From Fibrobacter sp. UBA4309 (GTDB lineage: Bacteria > Fibrobacterota > Fibrobacteria > Fibrobacterales > Fibrobacteraceae): DNA of 61,420 nucleotides. The notes beneath the pieces were generated by a model, which searched no databases, had not been told where the DNA came from, and saw nothing but the letters and a program-made list of their open reading frames with translations. The translations under genes were made by a program, and so were the position numbers. This document shows, piece after piece, positions 41,474 to 49,437 of the stretch (the stretch's first letter is position 1; each line of letters starts with the position of its first letter). Where the stretch lies: positions 1 through 61,420 of the forward strand of contig NZ_DGUN01000013.1 in assembly GCF_002395745.1 (NCBI RefSeq), written 5' to 3'.

Positions 41474-43753
41474 ATGAATATGACAGCAAAGAAGACATCG
41501 GTTATCGGCTTCCCGCGCATTGGCAAGGCCCGCGAACTCAAGTTTGCAAGCGAAAAATTCTTTAAGGGTGAAATATCCGAGGCAGAACTGCAGAAGACCG
41601 CTGCTGAAATCCGTCAGTACGGTTGGCAGAAGCAGAAGGCAGCGGGCATCTCGTTTATTCCGTCCAACGACTTCTCTTTTTACGACAACGTTCTCGATAC
41701 GGCCTTTTTGCTCGGTGCCGTTCCGGCCCGTTACAGGGAACTTGGCCTTTCCGCCCTCGAGACTTACTTTGCCGCGGCCCACGGCTACCAGGGCCCCAAG
41801 GGAGACGTCAAGGCGCTCCCGATGAAGAAGTGGTTCAATACGAACTATCACTATATTGTTCCCGAACTGGATGATTCTACCGAACTGGCCCTCTCCGGCG
41901 ACGTGAAGCCCATCCGGGAATACAACGAGGCGAAGGCCGCCGGGGTACATACAGTGCCTAGCCTCGTTGGTCCCTATACCTTCCTGAAGCTTGCCCGCTA
42001 CAACGGCAACAAGAAGGCTGGCGCCTTTGCCGCTTCTGCGGTGAACGCCTACCTGGAGCTGGCGGAACAGCTTTCGGTCGCAGGTGCGGAATGGATTTCT
42101 CTCGCCGAGCCCGCGCTTGTCTTCGACGTGAATGACGAAGACAAGCAGTTCTTCAAGGCCATCTATAGCGCCCTTCTGGAACAGTTGCACGCGAAGGCTT
42201 CGGTCAAGGTCCTCCTGCAGACTTACTTCGGTGATATCCGCGATGTCTATCAAGAAGTCGTTTCGTTCGGTTTCGACGGTATCGGTATCGACTTTGTCGA
42301 AGGTCTCAAGTCTCTTGAACTGCTCAAGACGGGCTTCCCGAAAAATGCCATCCTGTTTGCGGGCGTCGTGAACGGCAAGAACATCTGGCGCGCCGATTAC
42401 GAAAAGAAGAATCTCCTTCTGATTGAAATCGAGAAGGTTGTCGACGCGTCCCGTGTGGTCGTGGGTACTTCTTGTTCCTTGTTGCATGTGCCTTACACGG
42501 TTGCGTCTGAACAGAAGCTCCCTGCGGACACCCTGAAGCATTTCGCCTTTGCCGAAGAAAAGCTCGTGGAACTTGCGGATCTCGCCAGCGGTGACCAGAC
42601 TGCCTTCGAAAAGAACAGGGCTTTGTTCGCCGCCGCCCGCGTGAGCGCGACGCCCTCGGTGCGGGCAAGCATTGATGCGCTCACGGAGGATGATTTTGTT
42701 CGCCTTCCGAACCGCGGTGAGCGGCGCAAGATACAGGCGGGCAAGTTCGATCTGCCTGCATTCCCCACGACGACAATCGGGTCGTTCCCGCAGACCGCCG
42801 AAGTACGCGCGAACCGCGCCGCCTTCAAGAAGGGCGAAATTTCGTACGAACAGTATGTGGAATTCAACCGCAAAAAGATTGCGGAATGCATCGCGCTGCA
42901 AGAAAGCATCGGCCTCGACGTGATTGTGCATGGCGAGTTCGAACGCAACGACATGGTGGAATATTTCGGTACGCAGATTGACGGATTCATCTTCACGCAG
43001 AATGCCTGGGTCCAGAGCTACGGCACCCGCTGCGTCAAGCCGCCTGTCGTATGGCGCGACATTCACAGGAACAAGCCTATTACCGTTGAATGGTCCGTGT
43101 TTGCGCAGAAGCAGACGGGCAAGCCGGTGAAGGGCATGCTTACCGGCCCCGTGACGATTCTCAACTGGTCGTTCCCGCGCGAAGATATTTCGTTGAAGGC
43201 TCAGGCGCAGCAGATTGCCCTTGCCATCCGCGACGAAGTCCTCGATCTCGAAAAGAACGGCATCAAGATTATCCAGATTGACGAGGCTGCCCTCCGTGAA
43301 AAGTTGCCGTTGCGCAAGAGCGACTGGCACAAGGAATACCTGGACTGGGCCATTCCGGCGTTCCGCCTCGTGCATGCGGGAGTAAAGCCTGAAACCCAAA
43401 TCCATACGCACATGTGCTACAGCGAATTCAACGATATTGTCCGCGACATCGATGCGATGGACGCCGACGTGATTACGTTCGAGGCGAGCCGTTCTGACCT
43501 GAAGTTGCTCGATGCGCTCAACGATGCGCATTTCGAGACGCAGGTGGGGCCGGGTGTGTACGATATCCATTCGCCGCGTGTGCCTTCGGTGGATGAAATC
43601 GTCAACACGATTCACAGGATTATAGACAAAGTTCCTCAGGCGAATGTGTGGGTGAATCCCGATTGCGGTCTCAAGACCCGTGGCGAGACGGAGACGACCG
43701 CAAGCCTCAAGAACCTGGTCGCGGCGGCAAGACAGTTGCGGGCCGAAGCCTAG
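41474..43753 (+). CDS. metE: Cobalamin-independent methionine synthase MetE
   Basis: 759 residues, the usual size, with two tandem barrels. The N-terminal half begins SVIGFPRIGKARELKFASEK. The C-terminal half has PTTTIGSFPQT, EPALR-like DEAALREKLP and the zinc ligands HTHMCYSEF (about 645-650) and NPDCGLKTRG (C about 730). It transfers the methyl group of 5-methyltetrahydropteroyl-triglutamate to homocysteine. Start ATG behind AGGTAGG. Likely controlled by the divergent LysR gene. Confidence 0.97.
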   Translation: MNMTAKKTSVIGFPRIGKARELKFASEKFFKGEISEAELQKTAAEIRQYGWQKQKAAGISFIPSNDFSFYDNVLDTAFLLGAVPARYRELGLSALETYFAAAHGYQGPKGDVKALPMKKWFNTNYHYIVPELDDSTELALSGDVKPIREYNEAKAAGVHTVPSLVGPYTFLKLARYNGNKKAGAFAASAVNAYLELAEQLSVAGAEWISLAEPALVFDVNDEDKQFFKAIYSALLEQLHAKASVKVLLQTYFGDIRDVYQEVVSFGFDGIGIDFVEGLKSLELLKTGFPKNAILFAGVVNGKNIWRADYEKKNLLLIEIEKVVDASRVVVGTSCSLLHVPYTVASEQKLPADTLKHFAFAEEKLVELADLASGDQTAFEKNRALFAAARVSATPSVRASIDALTEDDFVRLPNRGERRKIQAGKFDLPAFPTTTIGSFPQTAEVRANRAAFKKGEISYEQYVEFNRKKIAECIALQESIGLDVIVHGEFERNDMVEYFGTQIDGFIFTQNAWVQSYGTRCVKPPVVWRDIHRNKPITVEWSVFAQKQTGKPVKGMLTGPVTILNWSFPREDISLKAQAQQIALAIRDEVLDLEKNGIKIIQIDEAALREKLPLRKSDWHKEYLDWAIPAFRLVHAGVKPETQIHTHMCYSEFNDIVRDIDAMDADVITFEASRSDLKLLDALNDAHFETQVGPGVYDIHSPRVPSVDEIVNTIHRIIDKVPQANVWVNPDCGLKTRGETETTASLKNLVAAARQLRAEA

Positions 43754-43775
43754 AAAAAGTTCCATATATACCACA

Positions 43776-43808
43776 AGTCCCGTAAGCGAAATGCTTGCGG
43801 GGCTTTTC
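43776..43808 (+). terminator. metE terminator
   Basis: CCCGTAAGC (43779-43787), loop GAAAT, GCTTGCGGG (43793-43801), then a short T run. Confidence 0.7.
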
Positions 43809-43842
43809 TGTATATGAATTTTTTGCCCTTTTTTGCCGTTTT

Positions 43843-43943
43843 ATAGGCTTTTCCTATACTCTAGTTATAGACAAAAGCTATCGGTAAGAAAAATGTAAGA
43901 AAAATTCCCGAGGTTTTGACCTTTTTCCTATTGAATGAGTAGG
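43843..43943 (+). promoter_or_regulatory. metY2 upstream operators
   Basis: Two perfect ATAG-N7-CTAT boxes (43843-43857 and 43867-43881), 24 bases apart, are followed by CCTA-N9-TAGG at 43927-43943. The set matches the metY1 promoter. The exact -10/-35 is unclear; TTGACC at 43916 lacks a good -10 partner. Confidence 0.65.
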
Positions 43944-44202
43944 GAAAAGGTTCTAATTTACAACCTGTCGAACGGACAAGCCGTTCAAAAAAGTTAAAAA
44001 CAATGGAAATTCCCGGTCAAGACGGGATGACAATGCGAGAAAGGTCGCGAAGGCAGGATAGTTTATGAAATATCGAATGTGTATTCTAAGTGAGGCTCGC
44101 GGAGCTTAAATCCGCCAGGCTGGGCCCCGGCTTGAAATAAAGGGGCACTATTTAACAAACATCCCGCAAGGGGATGGCAAAACAAAAAAAGGAATTTTTA
44201 CC
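43944..44202 (+). other. Long leader of metY2
   Basis: This leader of about 260 bases holds hairpin TCCCG/CGGGA (near 44022-44038, in a phrase typical of extragenic repeats). It also has a 14-codon ORF, MKYRMCILSEARGA (44065-44109), behind AGGA, and hairpins GCGGA/TCCGC and CATCCC/GGGATG further down. No known riboswitch consensus was recognised. Its length and short ORF parallel the metY1 leader. Confidence 0.35.
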
Positions 44203-45489
44203 ATGACGACACAGAACAAGCTCCACTTCGAAACTCTTCAGCTCCACGTTGGCCAGGAACAGGCAGACCCCGCAACCGATAGCCGTGCCGTTCCTATATA
44301 CCAGACCACCTCCTACGTTTTCCATAACGCTCAGCACGCTTCTGACCGTTTCCACCTGAAAGATGCGGGCAACATCTACGGCCGCCTCACCAACACGACG
44401 CAGGACGTTTTTGAAAAGCGTATCGCCGCTCTCGAAGGCGGTATCGCTGGCCTCGCCGTCGCTTCCGGTGCAGCAGCCCTCACGTACGCCATCACGGCTC
44501 TCGCCCGCAAGGGAGACCACGTGGTTGCCCAGCGCACCATCTACGGCGGCACCTACAACCTCTTGCAGCACACGCTCCGTCCGTTCGGCATCGACACCAC
44601 GTTCGTGAATACCCGCGACCTGAAGGAAGTCGAAAGTTCCATCAAGGACAACACGAAGCTCGTGCTCATCGAAACGCTCGGCAACCCGCACTCTGACATC
44701 CCGGATATCGAGGCGATTTCTGAAATTGCGCACAAGCACAAGATTCCGGTGCTCATCGACAATACCTTCGGTACTCCTTACCTGATTCGCCCGCTGGAAC
44801 ACGGCGCCGACATCGTGATCCACTCCGCGACGAAGTTCATCGGCGGCCACGGTACGACTCTCGGCGGCGTGATTGTTGACGGTGGCAAGTTCGACTGGGC
44901 TGCAAGTGGCAAGTTCCCGCAGTTCACTGAGACGAACCCGAGCTACGGCGTTCCGTTTACCGCTGCTGCAGGCGCTGCTGCCTACATCGTGTATATCCGC
45001 GCCATCCTCCTGCGTGACGAAGGTGCTGCGATTTCCCCGTTCAACGCATTCCTGCTGCTCCAGGGCACCGAAACGCTTTCGCTCCGCCTCGACCGCCACG
45101 TGGAAAACACCAAGAAGGTTCTCGAGTTCCTCGTGAAGCACCCGAAGGTTGCCAAGGTGAACCACCCGAGCTTTGCCGACCATCCGGACCACAAGCTCTA
45201 CGAACGCTACTTCCCGAACGGCGGCGGTTCCATCTTCACGTTCGACGTGAAGGGTGGCCAGGCCGAAGCCTTCAAGTTCATCGACAGCCTCAAGATCTTC
45301 AGCTTGCTCGCTAACGTCGCCGACGTGAAGAGCCTGGTGGTGCACCCCTACACGACGACCCACTCGGAACTCACTCCGGAAGAACTCGCCGCAGCAGGCA
45401 TCTCTCCGGCAACGATCCGTCTCTCCATCGGTACGGAACACTACGAAGATATCATCAACGACTTGAGCCAGGCCCTTGACGCCATCTAA
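44203..45489 (+). CDS. metY: O-acetylhomoserine/O-acetylserine sulfhydrylase (copy 2)
   Basis: 428 residues, PLP lysine in HSATKFIGGHGTTLGG. It differs from copy 1 mainly by conservative changes and one extra residue. Such close copies 10 kb apart suggest a recent duplication with divided regulation. Downstream, a perfect terminator separates it from the convergent cysE. Confidence 0.92.
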   Translation: MTTQNKLHFETLQLHVGQEQADPATDSRAVPIYQTTSYVFHNAQHASDRFHLKDAGNIYGRLTNTTQDVFEKRIAALEGGIAGLAVASGAAALTYAITALARKGDHVVAQRTIYGGTYNLLQHTLRPFGIDTTFVNTRDLKEVESSIKDNTKLVLIETLGNPHSDIPDIEAISEIAHKHKIPVLIDNTFGTPYLIRPLEHGADIVIHSATKFIGGHGTTLGGVIVDGGKFDWAASGKFPQFTETNPSYGVPFTAAAGAAAYIVYIRAILLRDEGAAISPFNAFLLLQGTETLSLRLDRHVENTKKVLEFLVKHPKVAKVNHPSFADHPDHKLYERYFPNGGGSIFTFDVKGGQAEAFKFIDSLKIFSLLANVADVKSLVVHPYTTTHSELTPEELAAAGISPATIRLSIGTEHYEDIINDLSQALDAI

Positions 45490-45527
45490 GTCGCTGGAAT
45501 GACAATTACAAAAAGTAGGAAGCGAGG

Positions 45528-45563
45528 AAAAAAAAGACATTGCTTTTGCAATGTCTTTTTTAT
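45528..45563. terminator. Bidirectional terminator between metY2 and cysE
   Basis: Eight A, GACATTGC, loop TTTT, GCAATGTC, then T run. A perfect 8-bp stem extended by A-T pairs on both sides. Confidence 0.9.
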
Positions 45564-45581
45564 TGTATCTTGAATTGCCCG

Positions 45582-46541
45582 TTAAATGATGTAGAACCAC
45601 TCTTCGCTGGGTTGGACTTCCTGTTTTCTAAGCTGATTGCTTGCAGTACGGAAGTCCATCTCGGGGTTCTTCATGCTCACGCGCGTGTTGGCGTCGATGG
45701 AGCTGGTGATAAAGGTATTGCCACCGATAATCGCGTTCTGTCCGATAACCGTGTCTCCGCCTAGAATGGAGGCGCCGGCATAAATTGTGACGTTGTCCAT
45801 AATCGTCGGATGGCGTTTTACACCCGAAAGTTTTTGCCCGCCGCGCGTTGAAAGCGCGCCGAGGGTTACGCCCTGGTAAATTTTCACGTTGTTCCCGATA
45901 ACGGCGGTCTCGCCAATGACAATGCCCGTTCCGTGATCGATAAAGAAGTACTTGCCGATGGATGCTCCCGGATGAATGTCGATGCCCGTCTTGGAATGGG
46001 CATACTCGGTCATGAGTCTCGGAAGAACCGGAATATGCAGGGTGTACAGTTCATGAGCAATTCTATAAACCGTAGTTGCCATGAGGCCGGGGTAGGCCAG
46101 GATGATTTCGTCGAGGCAGCCGGCGGCAGGGTCGCCGTCGTAGGCGGCGTGCAGATCGGTTTCGAGGCATTCGCGGATAAGCGGAATCTTCGCGAAGAAT
46201 TCCTTGCAAATGCGGTAGCTCTCGATTTTGCGTTCGTCTGAAGTCATGGTACCGCGAAGCTTGCAATAATCCAGCGCGATGGCCACCTGCTTGTGAAGGT
46301 GGTAGAAGGTATCCTCGATAAGGACCGCAAAGCTGTTCTTGGGATTGTAGATCTTGTGCGTACGATCCCTAAAATGCCCGGGATAAACCACCCGGATTAA
46401 ATTCTGCAGAATCGATTGAATCTCGGCCTGGTCAGGTCGATTGTAAATGTCAATCTTGTCGATATGCTTGTTGCCGTTGTAATCGTTGAAGATAGTCTGT
46501 ACGGCTTTTTCGACTTCGGATTCTTTGATAAGTTCGTGCAT
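45582..46541 (-). CDS. cysE: Serine O-acetyltransferase (SrpH/EpsC-type)
   Basis: 319 residues. An N-terminal helical domain of about 170 residues is followed by a left-handed beta-helix with hexapeptide repeats (DIHPGASIGKYFFIDHGTGI, VIGETAVIGNNVKIYQGVTL). The catalytic His/Asp region HGTGIVIGE is intact. It makes O-acetylserine from serine and acetyl-CoA. It is longer than E. coli CysE and matches the type found next to family 2A encapsulins (SrpH beside SrpI in Synechococcus). It is the third gene of the encapsulin-desulfurase operon. Start ATG behind TTGGAG. Confidence 0.92.
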   Translation of the reverse strand: MHELIKESEVEKAVQTIFNDYNGNKHIDKIDIYNRPDQAEIQSILQNLIRVVYPGHFRDRTHKIYNPKNSFAVLIEDTFYHLHKQVAIALDYCKLRGTMTSDERKIESYRICKEFFAKIPLIRECLETDLHAAYDGDPAAGCLDEIILAYPGLMATTVYRIAHELYTLHIPVLPRLMTEYAHSKTGIDIHPGASIGKYFFIDHGTGIVIGETAVIGNNVKIYQGVTLGALSTRGGQKLSGVKRHPTIMDNVTIYAGASILGGDTVIGQNAIIGGNTFITSSIDANTRVSMKNPEMDFRTASNQLRKQEVQPSEEWFYII

Positions 46542-46554
46542 GAGTGCTCCAATA

Positions 46555-46644
46555 AAGACGATAGAACGGCTCTACGAGCCTATAGACGAAAGACGAAAGG
46601 ATTTTTTTTACATCTTTCGTCTATCGTCTTTAGTCTTTCGTCTA
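46555..46644. repeat. Heptamer repeat element between the desulfurase and cysE genes
   Basis: AGACGAT and a GGCTC/GAGCC hairpin are followed by TATAGACGAAAGACGAAAGG, then T-rich DNA and the inverted units CTTTCGTCTATCGTCTTTAG, TCTTTCGTCT. The two arms can pair. Same family as in rsmG, secA and 51927-51969. Confidence 0.8.
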
Positions 46645-46646
46645 AC

Positions 46647-48353
46647 CTATGCGAACGTCTTCAACGCCCTCACGAGAGCGTCGATGTCGTCCGGCGAGTT
46701 GTACAGCGCGAGCGTCGGGCGAACGGTACTTTCGTAACCGAAATGCCTGAGCACCGGCTGTGCGCAGTGGTGACCAGTACGCACGGCAACACCATAGGCG
46801 TCGAGCCTCTTGCCCACTTCTTCGTCGGAATATCCGTCGAGCTTGAAGGCGAGAGCAGAAGCCTTGTTGAGTGCCGTACCTACAAGGTGCAGACCCTTGA
46901 CGGTCTTCAGTTCCTTGAGGCCATACTGCAACAGTTCATGTTCCCAGCGGAATACGCAAGGCATCCCGATTTCAGAGAGGTACTGGAGAGCAGCACCCAA
47001 GCCAACAGCGTCGGCGATGCTTCCGGTTCCCGCTTCGAACTTGTTCGGGATTCCGTTGTAGATGGTGCGTTCGAACGTCACGTCGGCAATCATGTTGCCA
47101 CCGCCGTGGTACGGGCGGGCCGCTTCCAGCAATTCTTTTTTGCCGTAAACGACGCCGATACCGGTCGGGGCAAACACCTTGTGTCCGGAGAACACGAAGA
47201 AGTCTGCGTCGAGGGCGGAAACGTTCACCGGAATGTGCGCGATGGACTGTGCGCCGTCAATGAGGATTCTCACGCCGTGCCTGTGGGCGATGGCGATGAG
47301 TTCCTCGATCGGGGTGACCGTACCGAGTACGTTCGAAACGTGAGTCACGGAAACGAACTTGGTGCGCTTGGTGAACAGAGCCTCGTAATCATGCAATTTG
47401 AGCTGGCCGGTAGAATCACACGGAATCACCTTGATAATCGCGCCTGTTTCTTCGGCAACGAGTTGCCACGGCACGATGTTGGCGTGGTGTTCCAGGATGG
47501 AGACGATGATTTCGTCGCCCGGCTGGAGCGTCGGCTTCACGTAAGCGTTAGCCACCAGATTGATTGCTTCAGTCGTACCGCGCACGAACACGATTTCCTG
47601 CGAAGACGGGGCCCCGATAAAGTCACGCACGATGTTGCGGGCGTTTTCATAGGCATCCGTCGATGCGGCCGCCAGCGTATGTGCACCACGGTGCACGTTG
47701 GAGTTCTCGTTTTCGTAGTAGTACTTGAGGCGGTCAATCACTACTTGCGGGCGCTGCGTCGTAGCGCCGTTATCGAGCCAGACAAGCGGATGGCCGTTGA
47801 CCTGCTTCGAAAGAATCGGGAAGTCGCTACGGATTTGCGCGAGGTTCTTGGAACCGATGCGGATGGATTCGTTGCGGGAATTGGAGCCGCTGTTAGCGTT
47901 GCCGGCCTTGTTCACGGAATCGCCACCGAGAGATGTCGGAGCGTCTATCGGGCGAGCGTTTTCTGCCGCCTGGGTCTTGGAAAGGACTTTCGGAGAATAC
48001 CCCGTTGCAGGCGCGGGCGCTGCCGGAACATCGCCGAACTGCGACACAAATTCCGCTTCGGGAACCGCAGGGGCTTCCACGGAGTTGAGCCAGGTATCGG
48101 TGGAATTGCCGCCATAGGCAAACGGATGTTCCCAGTCGAATGCGGGAGTCTGGTTGATGGCAGCTGCCCCTTGGGCAGCACTCACTCCCTGAGCCGCAAA
48201 AGCGTTCTGCACTTCGGGTGCTGCGGGAGTTGCAGCATAAGCACTGTCCGTCAAGTCGGGAAAGTATTCATTTGCCAACTGCTCCAGTTCAGCCGCATTG
48301 GGAACTCCGGCGAGTTCTTCCAGCGATCTGGTATCTGGATTATTCGTAATCAT
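46647..48353 (-). CDS. sufS: Cysteine desulfurase (SufS type) with long N-terminal cargo-loading extension
   Basis: 568 residues from ATG 48353, which overlaps the encapsulin stop by 14 bases. A TTG four codons upstream has no usable ribosome site. Residues 1 to about 165 are low-complexity, rich in Ala, Pro, Asn and Ser, and predicted disordered. The SufS domain starts at IRSDFPILSKQVNGHPLVWL. The PLP lysine (SGHKVFAPTG, about 392) and catalytic cysteine (TGHHCAQP, about 530) are present. This N-terminal extension is the hallmark of the desulfurase packaged in family 2A encapsulins. It would release sulfur from cysteine inside the shell. Confidence 0.93.
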   Translation of the reverse strand: MITNNPDTRSLEELAGVPNAAELEQLANEYFPDLTDSAYAATPAAPEVQNAFAAQGVSAAQGAAAINQTPAFDWEHPFAYGGNSTDTWLNSVEAPAVPEAEFVSQFGDVPAAPAPATGYSPKVLSKTQAAENARPIDAPTSLGGDSVNKAGNANSGSNSRNESIRIGSKNLAQIRSDFPILSKQVNGHPLVWLDNGATTQRPQVVIDRLKYYYENENSNVHRGAHTLAAASTDAYENARNIVRDFIGAPSSQEIVFVRGTTEAINLVANAYVKPTLQPGDEIIVSILEHHANIVPWQLVAEETGAIIKVIPCDSTGQLKLHDYEALFTKRTKFVSVTHVSNVLGTVTPIEELIAIAHRHGVRILIDGAQSIAHIPVNVSALDADFFVFSGHKVFAPTGIGVVYGKKELLEAARPYHGGGNMIADVTFERTIYNGIPNKFEAGTGSIADAVGLGAALQYLSEIGMPCVFRWEHELLQYGLKELKTVKGLHLVGTALNKASALAFKLDGYSDEEVGKRLDAYGVAVRTGHHCAQPVLRHFGYESTVRPTLALYNSPDDIDALVRALKTFA

Positions 48354-49305
48354 AGTATTCGCCAACCTCTACATCTTCGAGAACTGCAATGGCGTCGTCG
48401 GCAAGGATAGCCGCAGAGCAGTACAGGGAAAGCAGGTAAGAAGCAACGCCCTTGTTGTCGATGCCGCGGAAACGCACGGAAAGGCCACGAGAGTGTTCGT
48501 TCTTGAGACCGGCCTGGAAGAGGCCAATCACGCCGCGCTTGGCTTCGCCAGTGCGCACGAGCAAGATATTGGTCTTGCCGCCCTGGGACTTCGGATTCTT
48601 TACGCCGTCCACGAGAAGCTTGTCGGTCGGAACGAGAGGAATGCCGCGCCAGGTAAGGAACTTGCCACCGGCGATATCGACAACAACAGGCGGCACGCCA
48701 CGGCGCGTGCATTCGCGTTCGAATGCGGCAATGGCACGCGGGTGAGCGAGGAAGAAGGACGGTTCCTTCCACACCTTCGAAATGAGTTCGTCGAGATCGT
48801 CCGGAGTCGGGCGGCCGTCAGCGCGGAGCGGCTGGATGCGCTGGGAATCAGCCACGTTTTTCAGCAGGCCGTAATCATCGTTGTTGATGAGCAGGCTTTC
48901 CTGACGTTCGCGGAGCGATTCGATAGCGAGGCCGAGCTGTTCCTGAACCTGGTCATACGGAGAACTGTAAACGTCTTCGATGGCCGTGTTCACGTTGATA
49001 ATCGTAGAGATAGAATTCAGCTTGTATTCGCGCGGTTCGGTTTCGTATTCGACGTAGCCTTCCGGAATAATGTCGGTTTTCTTGGTCTGGCTGCAAAGAA
49101 CATCGAGCGGGGTTTCGCCTTCCACGACCTTGTTCACACGGAACAGGCCCGTTTCGAGACCCTTGAATTCAAGGAACTTGGTGAGCCACTTGGGAGTGAG
49201 CGCACCAAATTGCGGCTTGGTCTTGGTGACGTTCGCCAGGTTGTAGGCAGCCTTTGCGCCAAGCGCATTGATGCCGATTTTCTTTTCTGTAGCTTCATTT
49301 GCCAT
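48340..49305 (-). CDS. srpI: Family 2A encapsulin shell protein (SrpI-like)
   Basis: 321 residues, no signal peptide. The HK97-type fold is recognised from the family 2A text: GALTPKWLTKFLEFKGLETG, LFRVNKV, the E-loop and P-domain stretch INVNTAIEDVYSSPYDQVQE, FFLAHPRAIAAFERECTRRG, PPVVVDIAGGKFLTWRGIPL and the C-terminal GVASYLLSLYCSAAILADDA. It lies upstream of, and overlaps, the desulfurase gene with the disordered N-terminus, then the serine acetyltransferase gene. This is the known 2A operon. Shells of this family hold cysteine desulfurase and can store elemental sulfur. Start ATG behind AGAGG. Confidence 0.93.
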   Translation of the reverse strand: MANEATEKKIGINALGAKAAYNLANVTKTKPQFGALTPKWLTKFLEFKGLETGLFRVNKVVEGETPLDVLCSQTKKTDIIPEGYVEYETEPREYKLNSISTIINVNTAIEDVYSSPYDQVQEQLGLAIESLRERQESLLINNDDYGLLKNVADSQRIQPLRADGRPTPDDLDELISKVWKEPSFFLAHPRAIAAFERECTRRGVPPVVVDIAGGKFLTWRGIPLVPTDKLLVDGVKNPKSQGGKTNILLVRTGEAKRGVIGLFQAGLKNEHSRGLSVRFRGIDNKGVASYLLSLYCSAAILADDAIAVLEDVEVGEYYDYE

Positions 49306-49344
49306 AGTGGTTTACCTCTTGGGTTTGTGTTAAGTGTTGCACCC

Positions 49345-49419
49345 CGTCATCCTGGAGGCCGAAGGCCGATAGGATCCAGTGCAGTTCTATAAAGTTTTGT
49401 TTCCTATCTGTTTTGTAGG
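49345..49419 (-). promoter_or_regulatory. Encapsulin operon leader: REP-like hairpin and CCTA-N9-TAGG
   Basis: CCTA-N9-TAGG lies at 49403-49419 (minus strand CCTA, CAAAACAGA, TAGG), as at lysR, mccB and metY. Downstream in the leader, a hairpin centred on GGCC-GAA-GGCC (49357-49367) sits within CTGGA/TCCAG arms. This is a phrase typical of a dispersed extragenic palindrome. The -10 (CATAAA) is weak and no clear -35 is seen, so some readthrough from upstream is likely. Confidence 0.5.
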
Positions 49420-49437
49420 ATTTTATGAGAAAAAATT

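Noticed and set aside
41417..43774. 785-codon open frame antisense to metE
   Set aside because: Same codon-bias shadow effect over a fully recognised MetE.
44015..44064. 21-codon ORF (MEIPGQDG...) in the metY2 leader
   Set aside because: It spans a REP-like hairpin phrase common in extragenic repeats and has no ribosome site.
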